64,000 bases of DNA from Rhizobium freirei PRF 81 (GCF_000359745.1 NZ_AQHN01000088.1:1-64000), one strand, 5' to 3'. Counted from the first letter of the stretch, positions 8,103 to 17,302 are shown. Notes: generated from the letters alone by a model not told the origin. Made by a program: numbers and translations.

Positions 8103-9497
8103 TCAGCTGATCCCGGGCCAACTTGCATAGTAGGAGCGGGTTGCCGCGGACAAGGCGCGGACGAGAGGCCTTTGCTTCTCGAGTCTCGGTAGATCGGCTC
8201 GCGCCTGTGCCAGTAGTTCGGATACGGCTGCATTGAAATCGACGTTTGTCAATTCTCCGTTGTGCATGATCTCCTTGCCAGCGATCACAAGTCCCTTGGC
8301 ATGGCGCGCACTCATGCGCGTCAGCAGAACTTCCGCCTCGTCGACATCGTCGAACAGCGCGTCGGCGATCAGTGACCGATAGTTGATGATCGTGAAATCC
8401 TCTGCGTCCGCAGCGTTGATCACCTGGCGACCGACTTTGATCGCGGCGTCGAATACATTGCGAGCCGTCAGGCGTCGCGTCAGGTCATGCCCGCCCTGCA
8501 GCAGATAGAGGAGCCGCATTTCCCGCCAGAGATCCTGATCGTCGTCCAATCCGGTGCCGTCGAGGCCGATGGCGAAGGCCGGGCGGCCAGGCTTGATCGT
8601 GGATGCGATCGGGGCAATGCCCGAGCGCAGACGCAGATTGGCTGAGGGATTGCTGACGAGCTGCACGCCGCGCTCGGCAAGTAGTTCGCATTCGTCGGGA
8701 CGCAGCTGGACGCCATGGGCAATGGCGAGACGAGGCGACAGGAAGCCAATCCTGTCAAGATAGGGGACGACGCCCTCGGGAAAGCGTCGATCGAGCCATA
8801 GGCGCTGGCGCGGGCTTTCGAGCAAGTGCATGTGGATGCGCCGGCCATGGAGCGCCGAAGCCTCGGCAATCGCCTCCAGAAGAGCGTTCGAGCACCATTG
8901 CGGCCCGATCGGCCCATACTGTACGTCGATCAACGGGCTGGTATTGGCAGCGGCAACTGCCTCGACGGCTGCGAGCTGCGTGTGGATCGGCGCATAGCTG
9001 GGGATAGTGCCGGCAAGCGCATGCCAGTCATCCGGAGATAGAAAAGGCCGCAGCCGTTGCGGTCCACCATCATAGGCCCAGGCATCATGGTCGAGCAGCG
9101 GGCAGGAGAGCGCAAGCCGAATGCCGATATTGCGGGCGGCTCGCGTGACCGCGTGAGCCTCGTCGACCAGACGATCGACGTTCAAGGAGTTATGGCAATG
9201 CATCGTCGCGCCGACGCCGGTTCTGGCAAGCCGACCGAAGGCGACAAGGGCTTCGAGGTAGGGATCGGTGCGCGGCCGCAGCCTGAGCCCTGGTATCCAT
9301 ACCTCAAGCGCATCGTCGAGGGCGCCGAAATCTAGGGTACGGATGCCATAGCCGTGGTCATGGGCGTTGACGGGCGAGGGCAGAGCGAGATCGCCGGGCT
9401 GCAGGCCAAAAGATTGAAGCGCCTGCGGCAGCTCAGCATCGTCGGTGATCCTTTGGGCAGGCGAATGACCTGGATTAAGCAGCAACCGCGGTGTCAT
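8103..9497 (-). CDS. Amidohydrolase-family protein (cytosine deaminase/TRZ-like)
   Basis: A 464-residue metal-dependent hydrolase of the amidohydrolase superfamily, which includes deaminases of purines, pyrimidines and triazines. The N-terminal metal motif His-x-His is seen in NAHDHGYG (about residue 45). Further conserved His residues occur in MHCHNSLN, IHMHLLESPRQ and IAHGVQL, and the catalytic Asp region is IGLDGTGLDDDQD. ATG 9497 has a GAGG ribosome site about 10 bases upstream. It is the last gene of the minus-strand operon, 12 bases after the LysR gene, and converges on the aldolase gene. It probably opens or deaminates a heterocyclic or amide substrate brought in by the same operon's importer; the identity is unknown. 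Confidence 0.82.
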   Translation of the reverse strand: MTPRLLLNPGHSPAQRITDDAELPQALQSFGLQPGDLALPSPVNAHDHGYGIRTLDFGALDDALEVWIPGLRLRPRTDPYLEALVAFGRLARTGVGATMHCHNSLNVDRLVDEAHAVTRAARNIGIRLALSCPLLDHDAWAYDGGPQRLRPFLSPDDWHALAGTIPSYAPIHTQLAAVEAVAAANTSPLIDVQYGPIGPQWCSNALLEAIAEASALHGRRIHMHLLESPRQRLWLDRRFPEGVVPYLDRIGFLSPRLAIAHGVQLRPDECELLAERGVQLVSNPSANLRLRSGIAPIASTIKPGRPAFAIGLDGTGLDDDQDLWREMRLLYLLQGGHDLTRRLTARNVFDAAIKVGRQVINAADAEDFTIINYRSLIADALFDDVDEAEVLLTRMSARHAKGLVIAGKEIMHNGELTNVDFNAAVSELLAQARADLPRLEKQRPLVRALSAATRSYYASWPGIS

Positions 9498-9509
9498 GAT
9501 CGGTTTCCT

Positions 9510-10433
9510 CTAACGTGAGACCAGCGTGTTGATCTTCCCGGCGAATTTCGACAGCTCCTCGCCCATCGATTGGGCGACGACCTCCGTCGCATGGGTGAGC
9601 TGCCGGCGGCGCGAGACGACGATGCCGACTTCGAGATCCTGGAGCTTCGATCCAGCGATCGAAAGAGCGACGGCATCACCGGCCTCCAGCTCGCGCAACA
9701 GTCCGAGCGGTGTGAAGAAGGCGACGCCTTCGCCGGCAAGGATCATCGGCTTTAGCATCATCTGATTGTTTGTCGCGACAAGCGTACGCCCGACGCGGTT
9801 GAGCGCGCCGAGCTCCACGGCGATCATCGAGCTCATCACTTCGTTGTCGAGCTGCAGCAGCATGTTGAACTGGGCGCATTCCTGCAGCGTTACGGACTTC
9901 TGCCTTGCGAGCGGATGGGTCTTGGCAACGATCGCCATCAGCGGCATGCGCACGCCATGGATCAGCTTCATGTCGTGCGGCCGGGCAAGATCGAAGGTGA
10001 CGCCGATGTCGACGTCGCCTTCCGCCAGAAAGCGGAAGATATTGTTGTAGTTATCGGTGCGGATGCGGAAATCCACCGCCGGATGCTTCTTGTGAAAGCC
10101 GGAAACGAACTCCGGCAGGAACTGGATCGCGAGACTGTCCAGGGCTGCGATGTGGACGCGGCCGGTGTTTTTGCCGTGAAGATCGCCGAGATTGGATTTC
10201 ATGATCTCGTATTCGTGCAGCGTCTCTTTGGCGTGGCGCAGCACGATTTCGCCGGCCGACGTCAGCCGCAGCCCGTCGGAGAAGCGCTCGAACAGCGGCG
10301 TGCCAAGCTCGTCTTCCAGTTTCTTGATCTGGCGGCTGACGGCGGAGGTCGCGACATGCAACTCGTCGGACGCCTTGCGGATCGATCCGGAGCGCGCGAC
10401 CTCGGCAAAATACTTCAGGATGCTGGCATGCAT
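9510..10433 (-). CDS. LysR-family transcriptional regulator
   Basis: A 307-residue LysR-type regulator. The N-terminal winged helix-turn-helix (residues about 5-62, with SGSIRKASDELHVATSAVSR) binds DNA. The rest is the periplasmic-binding-protein-like effector domain (about 90-295). Unusually for the family it is not divergent from its likely targets. It lies inside the minus-strand run, 35 bases after the enoyl-CoA hydratase gene and 12 bases before the amidohydrolase gene, so it is probably cotranscribed with the genes it controls and autoregulated. The effector is likely the imported substrate or a CoA ester derived from it. Confidence 0.92.
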   Translation of the reverse strand: MHASILKYFAEVARSGSIRKASDELHVATSAVSRQIKKLEDELGTPLFERFSDGLRLTSAGEIVLRHAKETLHEYEIMKSNLGDLHGKNTGRVHIAALDSLAIQFLPEFVSGFHKKHPAVDFRIRTDNYNNIFRFLAEGDVDIGVTFDLARPHDMKLIHGVRMPLMAIVAKTHPLARQKSVTLQECAQFNMLLQLDNEVMSSMIAVELGALNRVGRTLVATNNQMMLKPMILAGEGVAFFTPLGLLRELEAGDAVALSIAGSKLQDLEVGIVVSRRRQLTHATEVVAQSMGEELSKFAGKINTLVSR

Positions 10434-10468
10434 GAATAGCCCTCGGCGATCTTGAAGCTATAGCATGC

Positions 10469-11245
10469 CTATTTGCCCTGCCAAACCGGCGCCCGCTTCC
10501 CGCGGAAAGCCGCCACACCCTCCATGGCATCCTCGCTTTTCAGGGCCTTGATCAAAGCCGGCGTCCGCAGCGCCTGCGCCTCGGCCGGGCTCAGATGCGC
10601 CGTGCGATTGACCGTCTGCTTGATCGCCCGCAGCGACAGCGGCGCGCAGGCGACGATCTCGGAGACCCAGCGATCGACGGCAGCGTCTAGTTCGCCGGCC
10701 GACACGACTTCGTTGACGATGCCGTAGCTTGCCATTTCCTGTGCGCTGAACTGCCGCCCGGTCAGCATCACGGCCATGGCGCGGTTGAACGGGATCTTAC
10801 GCTGCAGCAGCACCATGCCGCCATCAAGCGGCATGCGGCCGACACGCGCCTCGGGCAGGCCGAAGCGCGCCGTTTCCACCGCAATGACGATATCGCAGCC
10901 GAGCACCATCTCGAAGCCGCCACCAAGCGCATAGCCGTTGACGCGGGCGATGACGGGCACGTCGAGCGAGCGCCGGAAGGCAAGGCCGCCGAAGCCGTTT
11001 TCGCGCCCGACCGTCCAGTAGTCGACGCCGGAGCTGCCGCTGCCGCCTTTGAGGTCGGCCCCTGCGCAGAAGGCCTTCTCGCCGGAGCCTGTGAGGACGA
11101 CGCAGCTGATGTCGTCCCGCCTTTCGATCTCCGTCCAGATCGCCTCAAGTTCCGCTTCGGTTTCGGCGTCGACGGCGTTCATCCGGTCGGGGCGGTCAAG
11201 TGTCACGCGGGCGACGCGGCCCTCTACGGTGAAGGAAACGCTCAT
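10469..11245 (-). CDS. Enoyl-CoA hydratase/isomerase
   Basis: A 258-residue crotonase-family enzyme acting on CoA thioesters. The oxyanion-hole segments FCAGADLKGG (about residue 60) and NGYALGGGFEM (about 105) are present. Both catalytic glutamates of classical hydratases can be placed, one in GGGFEMVLGCD and one in FGLPEARVG. Length is normal. Its start overlaps the stop of the upstream CoA-transferase gene by ATGA, so the two are translationally coupled. This fits activation of an acid to a CoA ester by the transferase and hydration or isomerisation here. Which acyl-CoA is used is unknown. Confidence 0.92.
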   Translation of the reverse strand: MSVSFTVEGRVARVTLDRPDRMNAVDAETEAELEAIWTEIERRDDISCVVLTGSGEKAFCAGADLKGGSGSSGVDYWTVGRENGFGGLAFRRSLDVPVIARVNGYALGGGFEMVLGCDIVIAVETARFGLPEARVGRMPLDGGMVLLQRKIPFNRAMAVMLTGRQFSAQEMASYGIVNEVVSAGELDAAVDRWVSEIVACAPLSLRAIKQTVNRTAHLSPAEAQALRTPALIKALKSEDAMEGVAAFRGKRAPVWQGK

Positions 11246-12399
11246 GCAGCATCCCCCTGAAGCCCGGAAAGCGAGGCCAGAATTTCCTCATTGTGCTGGC
11301 CAAGCTGCGGCGGCGCAAACCGCACGCTCACCTGCGCCGCCGACATATCGATCGGCGAGCCGATCAGGCGGATCGGGCCCGCGGCGGTCTCGCCTGCCTC
11401 GAGGATCATCTTGTTGATGATGGTCTGCTCGTCCCTCAGCGCCTCCGGCAGCGAACGCACAGGTGCGCAAAGAATATCGACAGCCTCCAGCCGCTCGATC
11501 CAATGCGCTGTGCTGTTTTTGGCGAAATTGTCGCGGAAGATCGCCTGCAATTCCGGCCGCCGCGCCATCTGCGCGTCGAAATCCTTGTAGTGCGGATATT
11601 GCGACAGGTCCTCGATCTCAAGCGCCTCGCAAATATCGCGCAAGGGGTTCTGCTTGAAGGCACCGACCATGACGATCGCGCCGTCCGTCGTCTCGAAGAC
11701 GCCCGTCAGCGGAAAGGCGCCCCAGTTCAGATCCTTCTGCCGCATCAGATGCGTCGTGCCTTCCTGCATCTGCATGGCGATCATGGAATTGTAGAGACTG
11801 ACGGCCACTTGCTGTCCCTCACCCGTCTTGTCTCGTTGCAGGAGTGCGAGAAGGATGCCCTGCACGAGATGCATGCCGGCCGAGTAATCGGCAAGCGGCG
11901 TGGCGTAGATGGACGTGGGATGGCTGTTGTCAGATTTGCGGCGCATGACGCCGGAGACGGCCTGGGCCAGCACATCCTGGCCGCCCTTGTGCTGGTAGGG
12001 ACCGGTCAGTCCGAAGCCGGTGCCGACGGCATAGATGAGGCGGGGATTGATTTTCTTCAGGTCCTCATAACCGAAGCCCATGCGCTCCATCACACCCGGC
12101 CGGAAGTTGTTGACGACAACGTCGGCCGTCTCGAGCAGCGCCTGGACGGTCTTGCGGGCGCTGGGTTCTTTTAAATCGAGCGCCAGGCTCTTCTTGTTGC
12201 GGTTTAGCGAGCAGAAGACCGGATTGTTGAGCCCGTCCGGATCGGAGCCGAGCGACCAGCGCGAGAGATCGCCGATCTTGACCTTTTCGATCTTGATGAC
12301 TTCGGCGCCGTAATCCGCCAGAACCTGCGTGCAGCACGGTCCGAGCATCACCTGCGTGAAATCGATCACGCGGATTCCGTCGAGTGGCAAAGTCGTCAT
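11242..12399 (-). CDS. CaiB/BaiF (family III) CoA transferase
   Basis: A 385-residue family III CoA transferase, which moves CoA between carboxylic acids. The N-terminus carries GIRVIDFTQVMLGPCCTQ and the family region GAEVIKIEK. The Asp of GGQDVLAQA (about residue 165) matches the catalytic aspartate that forms the acyl anhydride. ATG 12399 is chosen because family similarity begins there and it overlaps the stop of the upstream flavoprotein gene by 4 bases. The open frame continues about 190 codons further upstream, but that part only shadows the flavoprotein gene. It works together with the downstream hydratase. Confidence 0.92.
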   Translation of the reverse strand: MTTLPLDGIRVIDFTQVMLGPCCTQVLADYGAEVIKIEKVKIGDLSRWSLGSDPDGLNNPVFCSLNRNKKSLALDLKEPSARKTVQALLETADVVVNNFRPGVMERMGFGYEDLKKINPRLIYAVGTGFGLTGPYQHKGGQDVLAQAVSGVMRRKSDNSHPTSIYATPLADYSAGMHLVQGILLALLQRDKTGEGQQVAVSLYNSMIAMQMQEGTTHLMRQKDLNWGAFPLTGVFETTDGAIVMVGAFKQNPLRDICEALEIEDLSQYPHYKDFDAQMARRPELQAIFRDNFAKNSTAHWIERLEAVDILCAPVRSLPEALRDEQTIINKMILEAGETAAGPIRLIGSPIDMSAAQVSVRFAPPQLGQHNEEILASLSGLQGDAA

Positions 12400-13754
12400 T
12401 CTGCAGCCTCCAAATATGTCGCGTTTTCCGAGGGGATGTCGCCGGGATCGGCACCCTGGGCCCGCATCTGCTTCTGAATTGCCCGGATATCGGCTTTGCG
12501 CACCGTCGTTCCGGCGTTGAGGGCGACGGTTGCAGCCACACCCGCCGCCTCGCCCATCGCCATGCAGGGGGGGATCTCGCGGCTGGATTTCTGCGCCTGC
12601 GGTGTTGCCGAATAGTGCCGACCAGCAACGATCAGCTGTTCGATCTCCTTCGGCAGCATGGAGCGATAAGGCGTGTAATAGTCGCGGCCACGGCAGACCG
12701 TGTCGGCGAAATGACGGCGGGTCATGACGTCGTCCTTCGTCACGACATAGTCGCCCTGCAGCAGCCGTGTCTGGCGCACGCCGGTCTGCGGGGCGAAATC
12801 GACGACATAGGCATTCTCGAAGCCGGGCATCTTTTCGCGTGCAAAATCGAGCAGCTTCGCGATCCGCGAGCGGCCTTCCATCTCCGCCTTGGTCAGATCC
12901 TCGACCTTGAGGCCGCTCAGCGTCGGCATGTGCGGGCAGTTCAGCCAGACGACGCCGGGGAGCGGCGTCTTCAGCCACCAGAAGGACCAGCAGCCGCCGA
13001 TCAGCCGCTTGGCTTCGTGATCGAGCGCCTTGAAGGTTTCCGGCTCCTGCTGTTCGAAGCGCTCCGCCGCCTCCGTATCGACGCCGCCCCAGCGCGACAC
13101 CGTCGTTAGGATGAAGTTGGAGTCGACATGGGAAGCGCCTGCGCTTGCGGCGACGTCGAGGTCGCCTGTGGTGTCGATGACGACATCGCCGAGGATGGCC
13201 TGCATGCCCTCCTTCGTCTGGCAGATCACGCCCTTGATCGCACCACCCTCGACGATTGCCGAGGAGAACCAGCTATGGGTTCTAAGCTTGATCTTTGCTT
13301 CGCCGATCATGTCATAGGCGGCGCGCTTGAAGGCGTCGGGATCGAAGGCGGCCGAAAAGCAGATCGGATGCGGCATCGATTGCGTATGGAAGTCGAAGAG
13401 GCCCCAGCGTGCCCAGCGCTGCCAGGCCTCCGGCGTGTCGCGAAACTCGATCAGGCGGTCGCGGTCGGTCGGCGTCACGCAGAGATCCCAGCGCTTCATG
13501 CGCTCGATCATCTCCATGCAGATGCCGCGCACGGTGATTTCGAGTTCGTTGATCATGTCGTCGAGCACCAGCACCATGCCGCCAGCGGCAAGTCCGCCGA
13601 CATAGGGATAGCGTTCTACAAGCGTGACACTGGCGCCGTTGCGGGCGGCCGAAACGGCTGCGGCAATCCCTGCCGGGCCCCCGCCGACGACAACCACATC
13701 GGAGCGATCGACGACACGGATATCCCGTGCAGGCTGGTGAATAACCTGTTCCAT
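12396..13754 (-). CDS. FAD-dependent oxidoreductase (FAD_oxidored family)
   Basis: A 452-residue flavoprotein. VVVVGGGPAGIAAAVSAARNG (about residues 20-40) is the dinucleotide-binding site, followed by LVERYPYVGGLAAGG, typical of the FAD_oxidored group. The C-terminal flavin contact is in CMAMGEAAGVAATVAL. Related proteins act as dehydrogenases or hydroxylases on small acids, but the specificity here is not clear. ATG 13754 follows GAGGGAA at good spacing. It begins the enzymatic part of the operon, 27 bases after the ABC permease gene, and overlaps the CoA-transferase start. The protein probably oxidises the imported substrate before CoA activation. Confidence 0.82.
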   Translation of the reverse strand: MEQVIHQPARDIRVVDRSDVVVVGGGPAGIAAAVSAARNGASVTLVERYPYVGGLAAGGMVLVLDDMINELEITVRGICMEMIERMKRWDLCVTPTDRDRLIEFRDTPEAWQRWARWGLFDFHTQSMPHPICFSAAFDPDAFKRAAYDMIGEAKIKLRTHSWFSSAIVEGGAIKGVICQTKEGMQAILGDVVIDTTGDLDVAASAGASHVDSNFILTTVSRWGGVDTEAAERFEQQEPETFKALDHEAKRLIGGCWSFWWLKTPLPGVVWLNCPHMPTLSGLKVEDLTKAEMEGRSRIAKLLDFAREKMPGFENAYVVDFAPQTGVRQTRLLQGDYVVTKDDVMTRRHFADTVCRGRDYYTPYRSMLPKEIEQLIVAGRHYSATPQAQKSSREIPPCMAMGEAAGVAATVALNAGTTVRKADIRAIQKQMRAQGADPGDIPSENATYLEAAE

Positions 13755-13781
13755 TGGAGTTCCCTCGATTTTTTTAAGGTT

Positions 13782-14615
13782 TTAGTGCTGTCCGGCCGGC
13801 TTCCAGCGGATCATCTTCACTTCGGCAACCGAGACGATGAAGAAGAGGATCACGGCCAGCAGTGCGGCAATGACGACCGTTGCGTAGAGCAGCGGCGAGC
13901 GGAAATTATAGGTCGCCTCGATGATGAGCGCGCCGAGCCCGAAGCTGGAGCCGATCCACTCCGCCACGATCGCACCCATGACGCTGCTGGTTGCTGCGAT
14001 CTTCAAGGCTGCGAACAGGAATGGCAGCGAACTTGGCAGGCGAACCTTCCAGAGGATCTCGGAATTGCTGGCGGAAAGCACCCGCATCAGGTCGAGCATG
14101 GCAGGGCTTGCGGAGCGAAGTCCCTGAACCATGTTGACCAGTGTCGGAAAGAAGCAGATCAGCCCGGCAATGATGATCTTCGGGGCGACGCCGTTTCCAA
14201 AGATCAGGACGAGGATCGGCGCAAGCGCGATGATCGGGATCGCCTTGACGAAGACGGCGATCGGATAGAAGGCTTTTTCCGCGGTTTTGCTGTGGACGAA
14301 CCAGATCGCCAGCAGGATGGCGATGAGATTGCCGAACACGAAGCCGAGAACGGCTTCCAGCACCGTCGGCAGGACGTTTCTGGTCAGCGTCGCGGCATTA
14401 TCGCGAAAGGCATAGAGGACATCGAGAGGGCTCGGCGCCATGAAGGTCGGGATCTTGAAGATCCAGATGACCGCCTGCCACAGAACGATGCAGCCAAGTG
14501 CCGCAAGGATTGCCGGCATGTGCGAGGAGAGCACGCCGACGGTTGCGTCGAGGACGGCGACCTTGCGCGGTGCCTTGGCGATGCGGCCAAGATCAGAGTG
14601 CACGGCGTTGCTCAT
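13782..14615 (-). CDS. ABC transporter permease (SsuC/TauC type)
   Basis: A 277-residue inner-membrane permease of the BPD_transp_1 family, with about six transmembrane segments. The EAA-type cytoplasmic loop that contacts the ATPase is around residues 160-185 (MVQGLRSASPAMLDLMRVLSA). ATG 14615 overlaps the ATPase stop codon by ATGA, which fixes the start. The upstream in-frame extension only shadows the ATPase gene. With the ATPase and the NMT1-like binding protein it forms a complete importer of the nitrate/taurine/sulfonate/thiamine-precursor class. Substrate unknown. Confidence 0.93.
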   Translation of the reverse strand: MSNAVHSDLGRIAKAPRKVAVLDATVGVLSSHMPAILAALGCIVLWQAVIWIFKIPTFMAPSPLDVLYAFRDNAATLTRNVLPTVLEAVLGFVFGNLIAILLAIWFVHSKTAEKAFYPIAVFVKAIPIIALAPILVLIFGNGVAPKIIIAGLICFFPTLVNMVQGLRSASPAMLDLMRVLSASNSEILWKVRLPSSLPFLFAALKIAATSSVMGAIVAEWIGSSFGLGALIIEATYNFRSPLLYATVVIAALLAVILFFIVSVAEVKMIRWKPAGQH

Positions 14616-15430
14616 ATGCATTCCTCCAGCAGCGCACGCAGATGCGCGGTCACCTTGATGAAGTCGACTGTGTCGCGCATCGCAAGTGCGCGGGGATAAG
14701 GAAGATCGACCTTCATGAACTCCTTCACGCGGCCGGGATGCGCCTGCAGCATCAGCACATGCTCGCCGAGAAAGACCGCTTCGGGGATGGAGTGGGTGAC
14801 GAAGACGATGGTCGTGCCCGTCTCGCGCCATATGCGCAGCAGCTCCTCATTGAGCTTGTCGCGGGTGATTTCGTCGAGCGCGCCGAATGGCTCGTCCATC
14901 AAAAGGATGCGCGGCTTGGTCACCAGGGCCCGGGCGATGGCGACGCGCTGGCGCATGCCGCCGGACAATTCGTGCGGCAGGGCGTTCTCGCGCCCATTCA
15001 GGCCAACAAGAGCGAGCAATTTCATGGGATCGGCATACGAGCTCTTGTCATGACGGCCCACTTCCAGCGGCAGGCAGACATTGTCGAGGACGCTCCGCCA
15101 GGGCAAAAGCGTTGCCTCCTGGAAGACGAAGGCAAAGTCGCGGCCTTCTCGGGCCTGGCGCGGCGGGCGTCCGAAGACTGAAACCGAGCCGTCGCTGATA
15201 TGGACAAGGTCGGCAATACAGCGCAGCAGGGTCGACTTGCCGCAGCCGGACGGTCCGAGCATGGTGACGAACGACCCCTCCGGAATGTCGACGGAGACCT
15301 TGGAAAGGGCGGTGAATTCATTGCCCTTGTCGCCGAAGCGAATGTCGAGATCGCGAATGGAAACGGCAAGTCTTGCCGTTTCGCCGACCGGTAGCGGCTG
15401 CGGCTGCTTGATGGTGGCGGCGCTCATCAT
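14612..15430 (-). CDS. ABC transporter ATP-binding protein (SsuB/TauB type)
   Basis: A 272-residue ATPase of the same importer. Walker A is GPSGCGKSTLL (about residue 65), the ABC signature is LSGGMRQRVAIARAL (about 155), and Walker B is ILLMDEPFGALDE with the H-loop in VFVTHSIPEA. The start is placed at the MM pair (15430), 5 bases after the stop of the binding-protein gene; the longer open frame upstream is a shadow of that gene. It energises import through the permease encoded next. Confidence 0.94.
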   Translation of the reverse strand: MMSAATIKQPQPLPVGETARLAVSIRDLDIRFGDKGNEFTALSKVSVDIPEGSFVTMLGPSGCGKSTLLRCIADLVHISDGSVSVFGRPPRQAREGRDFAFVFQEATLLPWRSVLDNVCLPLEVGRHDKSSYADPMKLLALVGLNGRENALPHELSGGMRQRVAIARALVTKPRILLMDEPFGALDEITRDKLNEELLRIWRETGTTIVFVTHSIPEAVFLGEHVLMLQAHPGRVKEFMKVDLPYPRALAMRDTVDFIKVTAHLRALLEECI

Positions 15431-15435
15431 GACGT

Positions 15436-16470
15436 TCACCCGATCTGCTTGCGGATGTCGGTTGTTGCGTCGAGGATCGCCATGGTGGCGACGTCGTCGA
15501 CGGTCGGGGTGGTGCCAGCAAACTGCTTGAGATCGGCATAGGCCTTGATCTGGGCGGCCCAATTGTCCTTGTTCATCGCGCCCCAGCCGGTTTGCTTGGT
15601 GCTGTCGCCGAAGGAGAAGTCGATGACCGAGTGGACGGCCTCGAGCTCGCTCGCCTTGTCGAGATTGGGATAGGCCTCGACCAACATGCTGACCGCTTCT
15701 TCCGGATGGTCGCGGACATAACCCCAGCCCTTAGCGGCAGCCGTGGTGAAGCGCACCAGTACGTCGGAATGTTTGTCGAGCTGTTCGTCGGTCGTGTAGT
15801 AGACATTTGCGTAGAGCTGCAGACCGGCATCCCACAGCATCATGTCGACGCGCTCGCCGCCCAATACCTTCAGCGCATTGGTGTTCGTCACCCAGCCGGT
15901 GACGGCATCGGCCTGACCGGTGAGCAACTGGTTCATGTCGGAGCCCATATTGACCATCTTCACCTTGTCTTCCGGAATGCCATTTTTGGCCAGCAGCGCG
16001 CGCAGCAGGATGAAGGCGGTCGGCTGGGTGGCGATCGTCTTGCCGATCATGTCTTTCGGCTCGCGGATCGGCGCGTTCTTCAGCGAGAAATATGTAAAGG
16101 GATGCTTGCGATATCCGGCCAGAAACGCCTTGACGGGCATGCCGGCCGAGCGCGCGAGCATGACGGAGGGACTTGAGGAGATCTGCCCGATGGTGGATTG
16201 GCCGGCCGCAACGCCAGCGACGCCGTCGACATTCGGGCCGCCGGGCACGATGGTCAGGTTAATGCCCTGTTCGGCAAAGAAGCCCTTTTTCTGGGCCGCA
16301 ACCTCGCCGAGCAGGCCGTTGGAAGCGAGCCAGCCGAGCTGCATGCGCACTTCCGCAACATCGGCCGCCTTGCCGGCGCGAATGCCGACGAAAGTCTGCG
16401 TGGCGGCAAGACCTCCGACTAAGGCAGCGTTGGACAGGAAGTGGCGGCGATTCATCATGAATTGTGACAT
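15436..16470 (-). CDS. ABC transporter substrate-binding protein (NMT1/SsuA-like), Tat signal
   Basis: A 344-residue periplasmic binding protein of the NMT1/THI5/SsuA group. The N-terminus MNRRHFLSNAALVGG is a twin-arginine signal (RRHFL), with a likely cut after GKAA near residue 36, so the protein is exported folded. The body matches binding proteins for sulfonates, thiamine pyrimidine precursors and aromatic acids. It is the first gene of an eight-gene minus-strand run (importer, flavoprotein, CoA transferase, hydratase, LysR, amidohydrolase), so the promoter should lie in 16471-16570. Two starts are possible (MSQFMMNRR or MMNRR). Confidence 0.9.
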   Translation of the reverse strand: MSQFMMNRRHFLSNAALVGGLAATQTFVGIRAGKAADVAEVRMQLGWLASNGLLGEVAAQKKGFFAEQGINLTIVPGGPNVDGVAGVAAGQSTIGQISSSPSVMLARSAGMPVKAFLAGYRKHPFTYFSLKNAPIREPKDMIGKTIATQPTAFILLRALLAKNGIPEDKVKMVNMGSDMNQLLTGQADAVTGWVTNTNALKVLGGERVDMMLWDAGLQLYANVYYTTDEQLDKHSDVLVRFTTAAAKGWGYVRDHPEEAVSMLVEAYPNLDKASELEAVHSVIDFSFGDSTKQTGWGAMNKDNWAAQIKAYADLKQFAGTTPTVDDVATMAILDATTDIRKQIG

Positions 16471-16609
16471 TCTGACAGTTCCCCTGTTGATTGGGCGATC
16501 GGACTTTTTGTCTCGTTATCCACCAATGATGGGATGATGGGGGAATTTAGCGTTCTAATAAAGAACAATTATGCGCACTACCGATTGCCGAAAAGACAAC
16601 GCTATCCGA

Positions 16610-16996
16610 GGTTCGTTCCGGTCGATGCAGGAGGTTTGTCAGCCGACCCCGCATCAAGCGGCGGGCGTTTGCGAGACGTTCCAGCTCGGCGCCATGCTGC
16701 ATCTCAGCGCCGTTCCTGCCGAACCTCGCCCATGCGGCGGATGCGCATTACCATCAGCTCGCCGAGGACATCATCGTCGGCGGGCCGGTGACGTATGTCG
16801 ATGGCGCCATTGCCGTGCCTGGCGGTCTCGGCCTCGGTGTAGAACTCAATCGCGACAAGCTCGGCCAATTTCCGATCTCGACAATTCGCTCGGTGGCTAC
16901 CTTCATGATCGCGATCCGGCACGTCCGGGCTGGCTTTCGACCGTGCCGAACACCTGCTGGGCGGCCCCCAGGGCCGACAGAACCGTGGACTACTGA
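16610..16996 (+). pseudogene. Decayed C-terminal remnant of an enolase-superfamily (mandelate racemase/glucarate dehydratase-like) gene
   Basis: About 125 codons with recognisable family text spread over two frames. One frame reads VCETFQLGAMLHLSAV. After one inserted base near 16713 a second frame reads LPNLAHAADAHYHQLAED, then IIVGGPVTYVDGAIAVPGG and LGLGVELNRDKLGQF. The first frame then resumes with LGGYLHDRDPARPGW and ends at TGA 16994-16996. This is the usual C-terminal order of mandelate racemase/muconate lactonising enzymes acting on acid sugars. About 14 residues that normally lie between ETFQLG and AMLHL also seem to be missing. No N-terminal two-thirds is present. It is the inactive remains of a catabolic gene beside two live catabolic operons. 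Confidence 0.8.
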
Positions 16997-17032
16997 AACC
17001 GCATTTCGATGGGCTTACGTGAGGTTTTTTAG

Positions 17033-17302
17033 CTCCAGGCACTCAGTGAAAGGACATCTGTACCCTTATCTCTGAGTCTTGAAGCTGGAAACGATGAAAC
17101 AGAGAGGCATACGGGCTTCCCCGTTTCCGCCGGCGCGCATATGCCTTGCGCAGACGATGATCTCGACCTCTGTCTCCAGACCATCCCTGACGAGTTCAAC
17201 AGCGAGGTCATCGGTCGCTTCGTCTATCTCGAACCGGAGCTGCCGATCGATCGCCTCAGCATGGCTTTTTTGCCTATCCTGAGCGAGTTCTTAAATCCCT
17301 GA
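17033..17302 (+). other. Unassigned open frame, possible gene remnant
   Basis: A 90-codon frame open from the TAG at 17030 to TGA 17300-17302. The only ATG that would give a sizeable product is at 17141 (53 residues, acidic, with segments such as LQTIPDEFNSEVIGRFVYLE). No ribosome site precedes that ATG. The amino-acid composition looks protein-like rather than random, and the frame directly follows the decayed enolase-superfamily gene, so it may be another remnant. I do not recognise a family. Confidence 0.3.

Noticed and set aside
13128..14699. 523-codon plus-strand frame opposite the flavoprotein and ABC permease genes
   Set aside because: Highly charged, no family likeness; the minus-strand genes are tightly overlapping and well supported.
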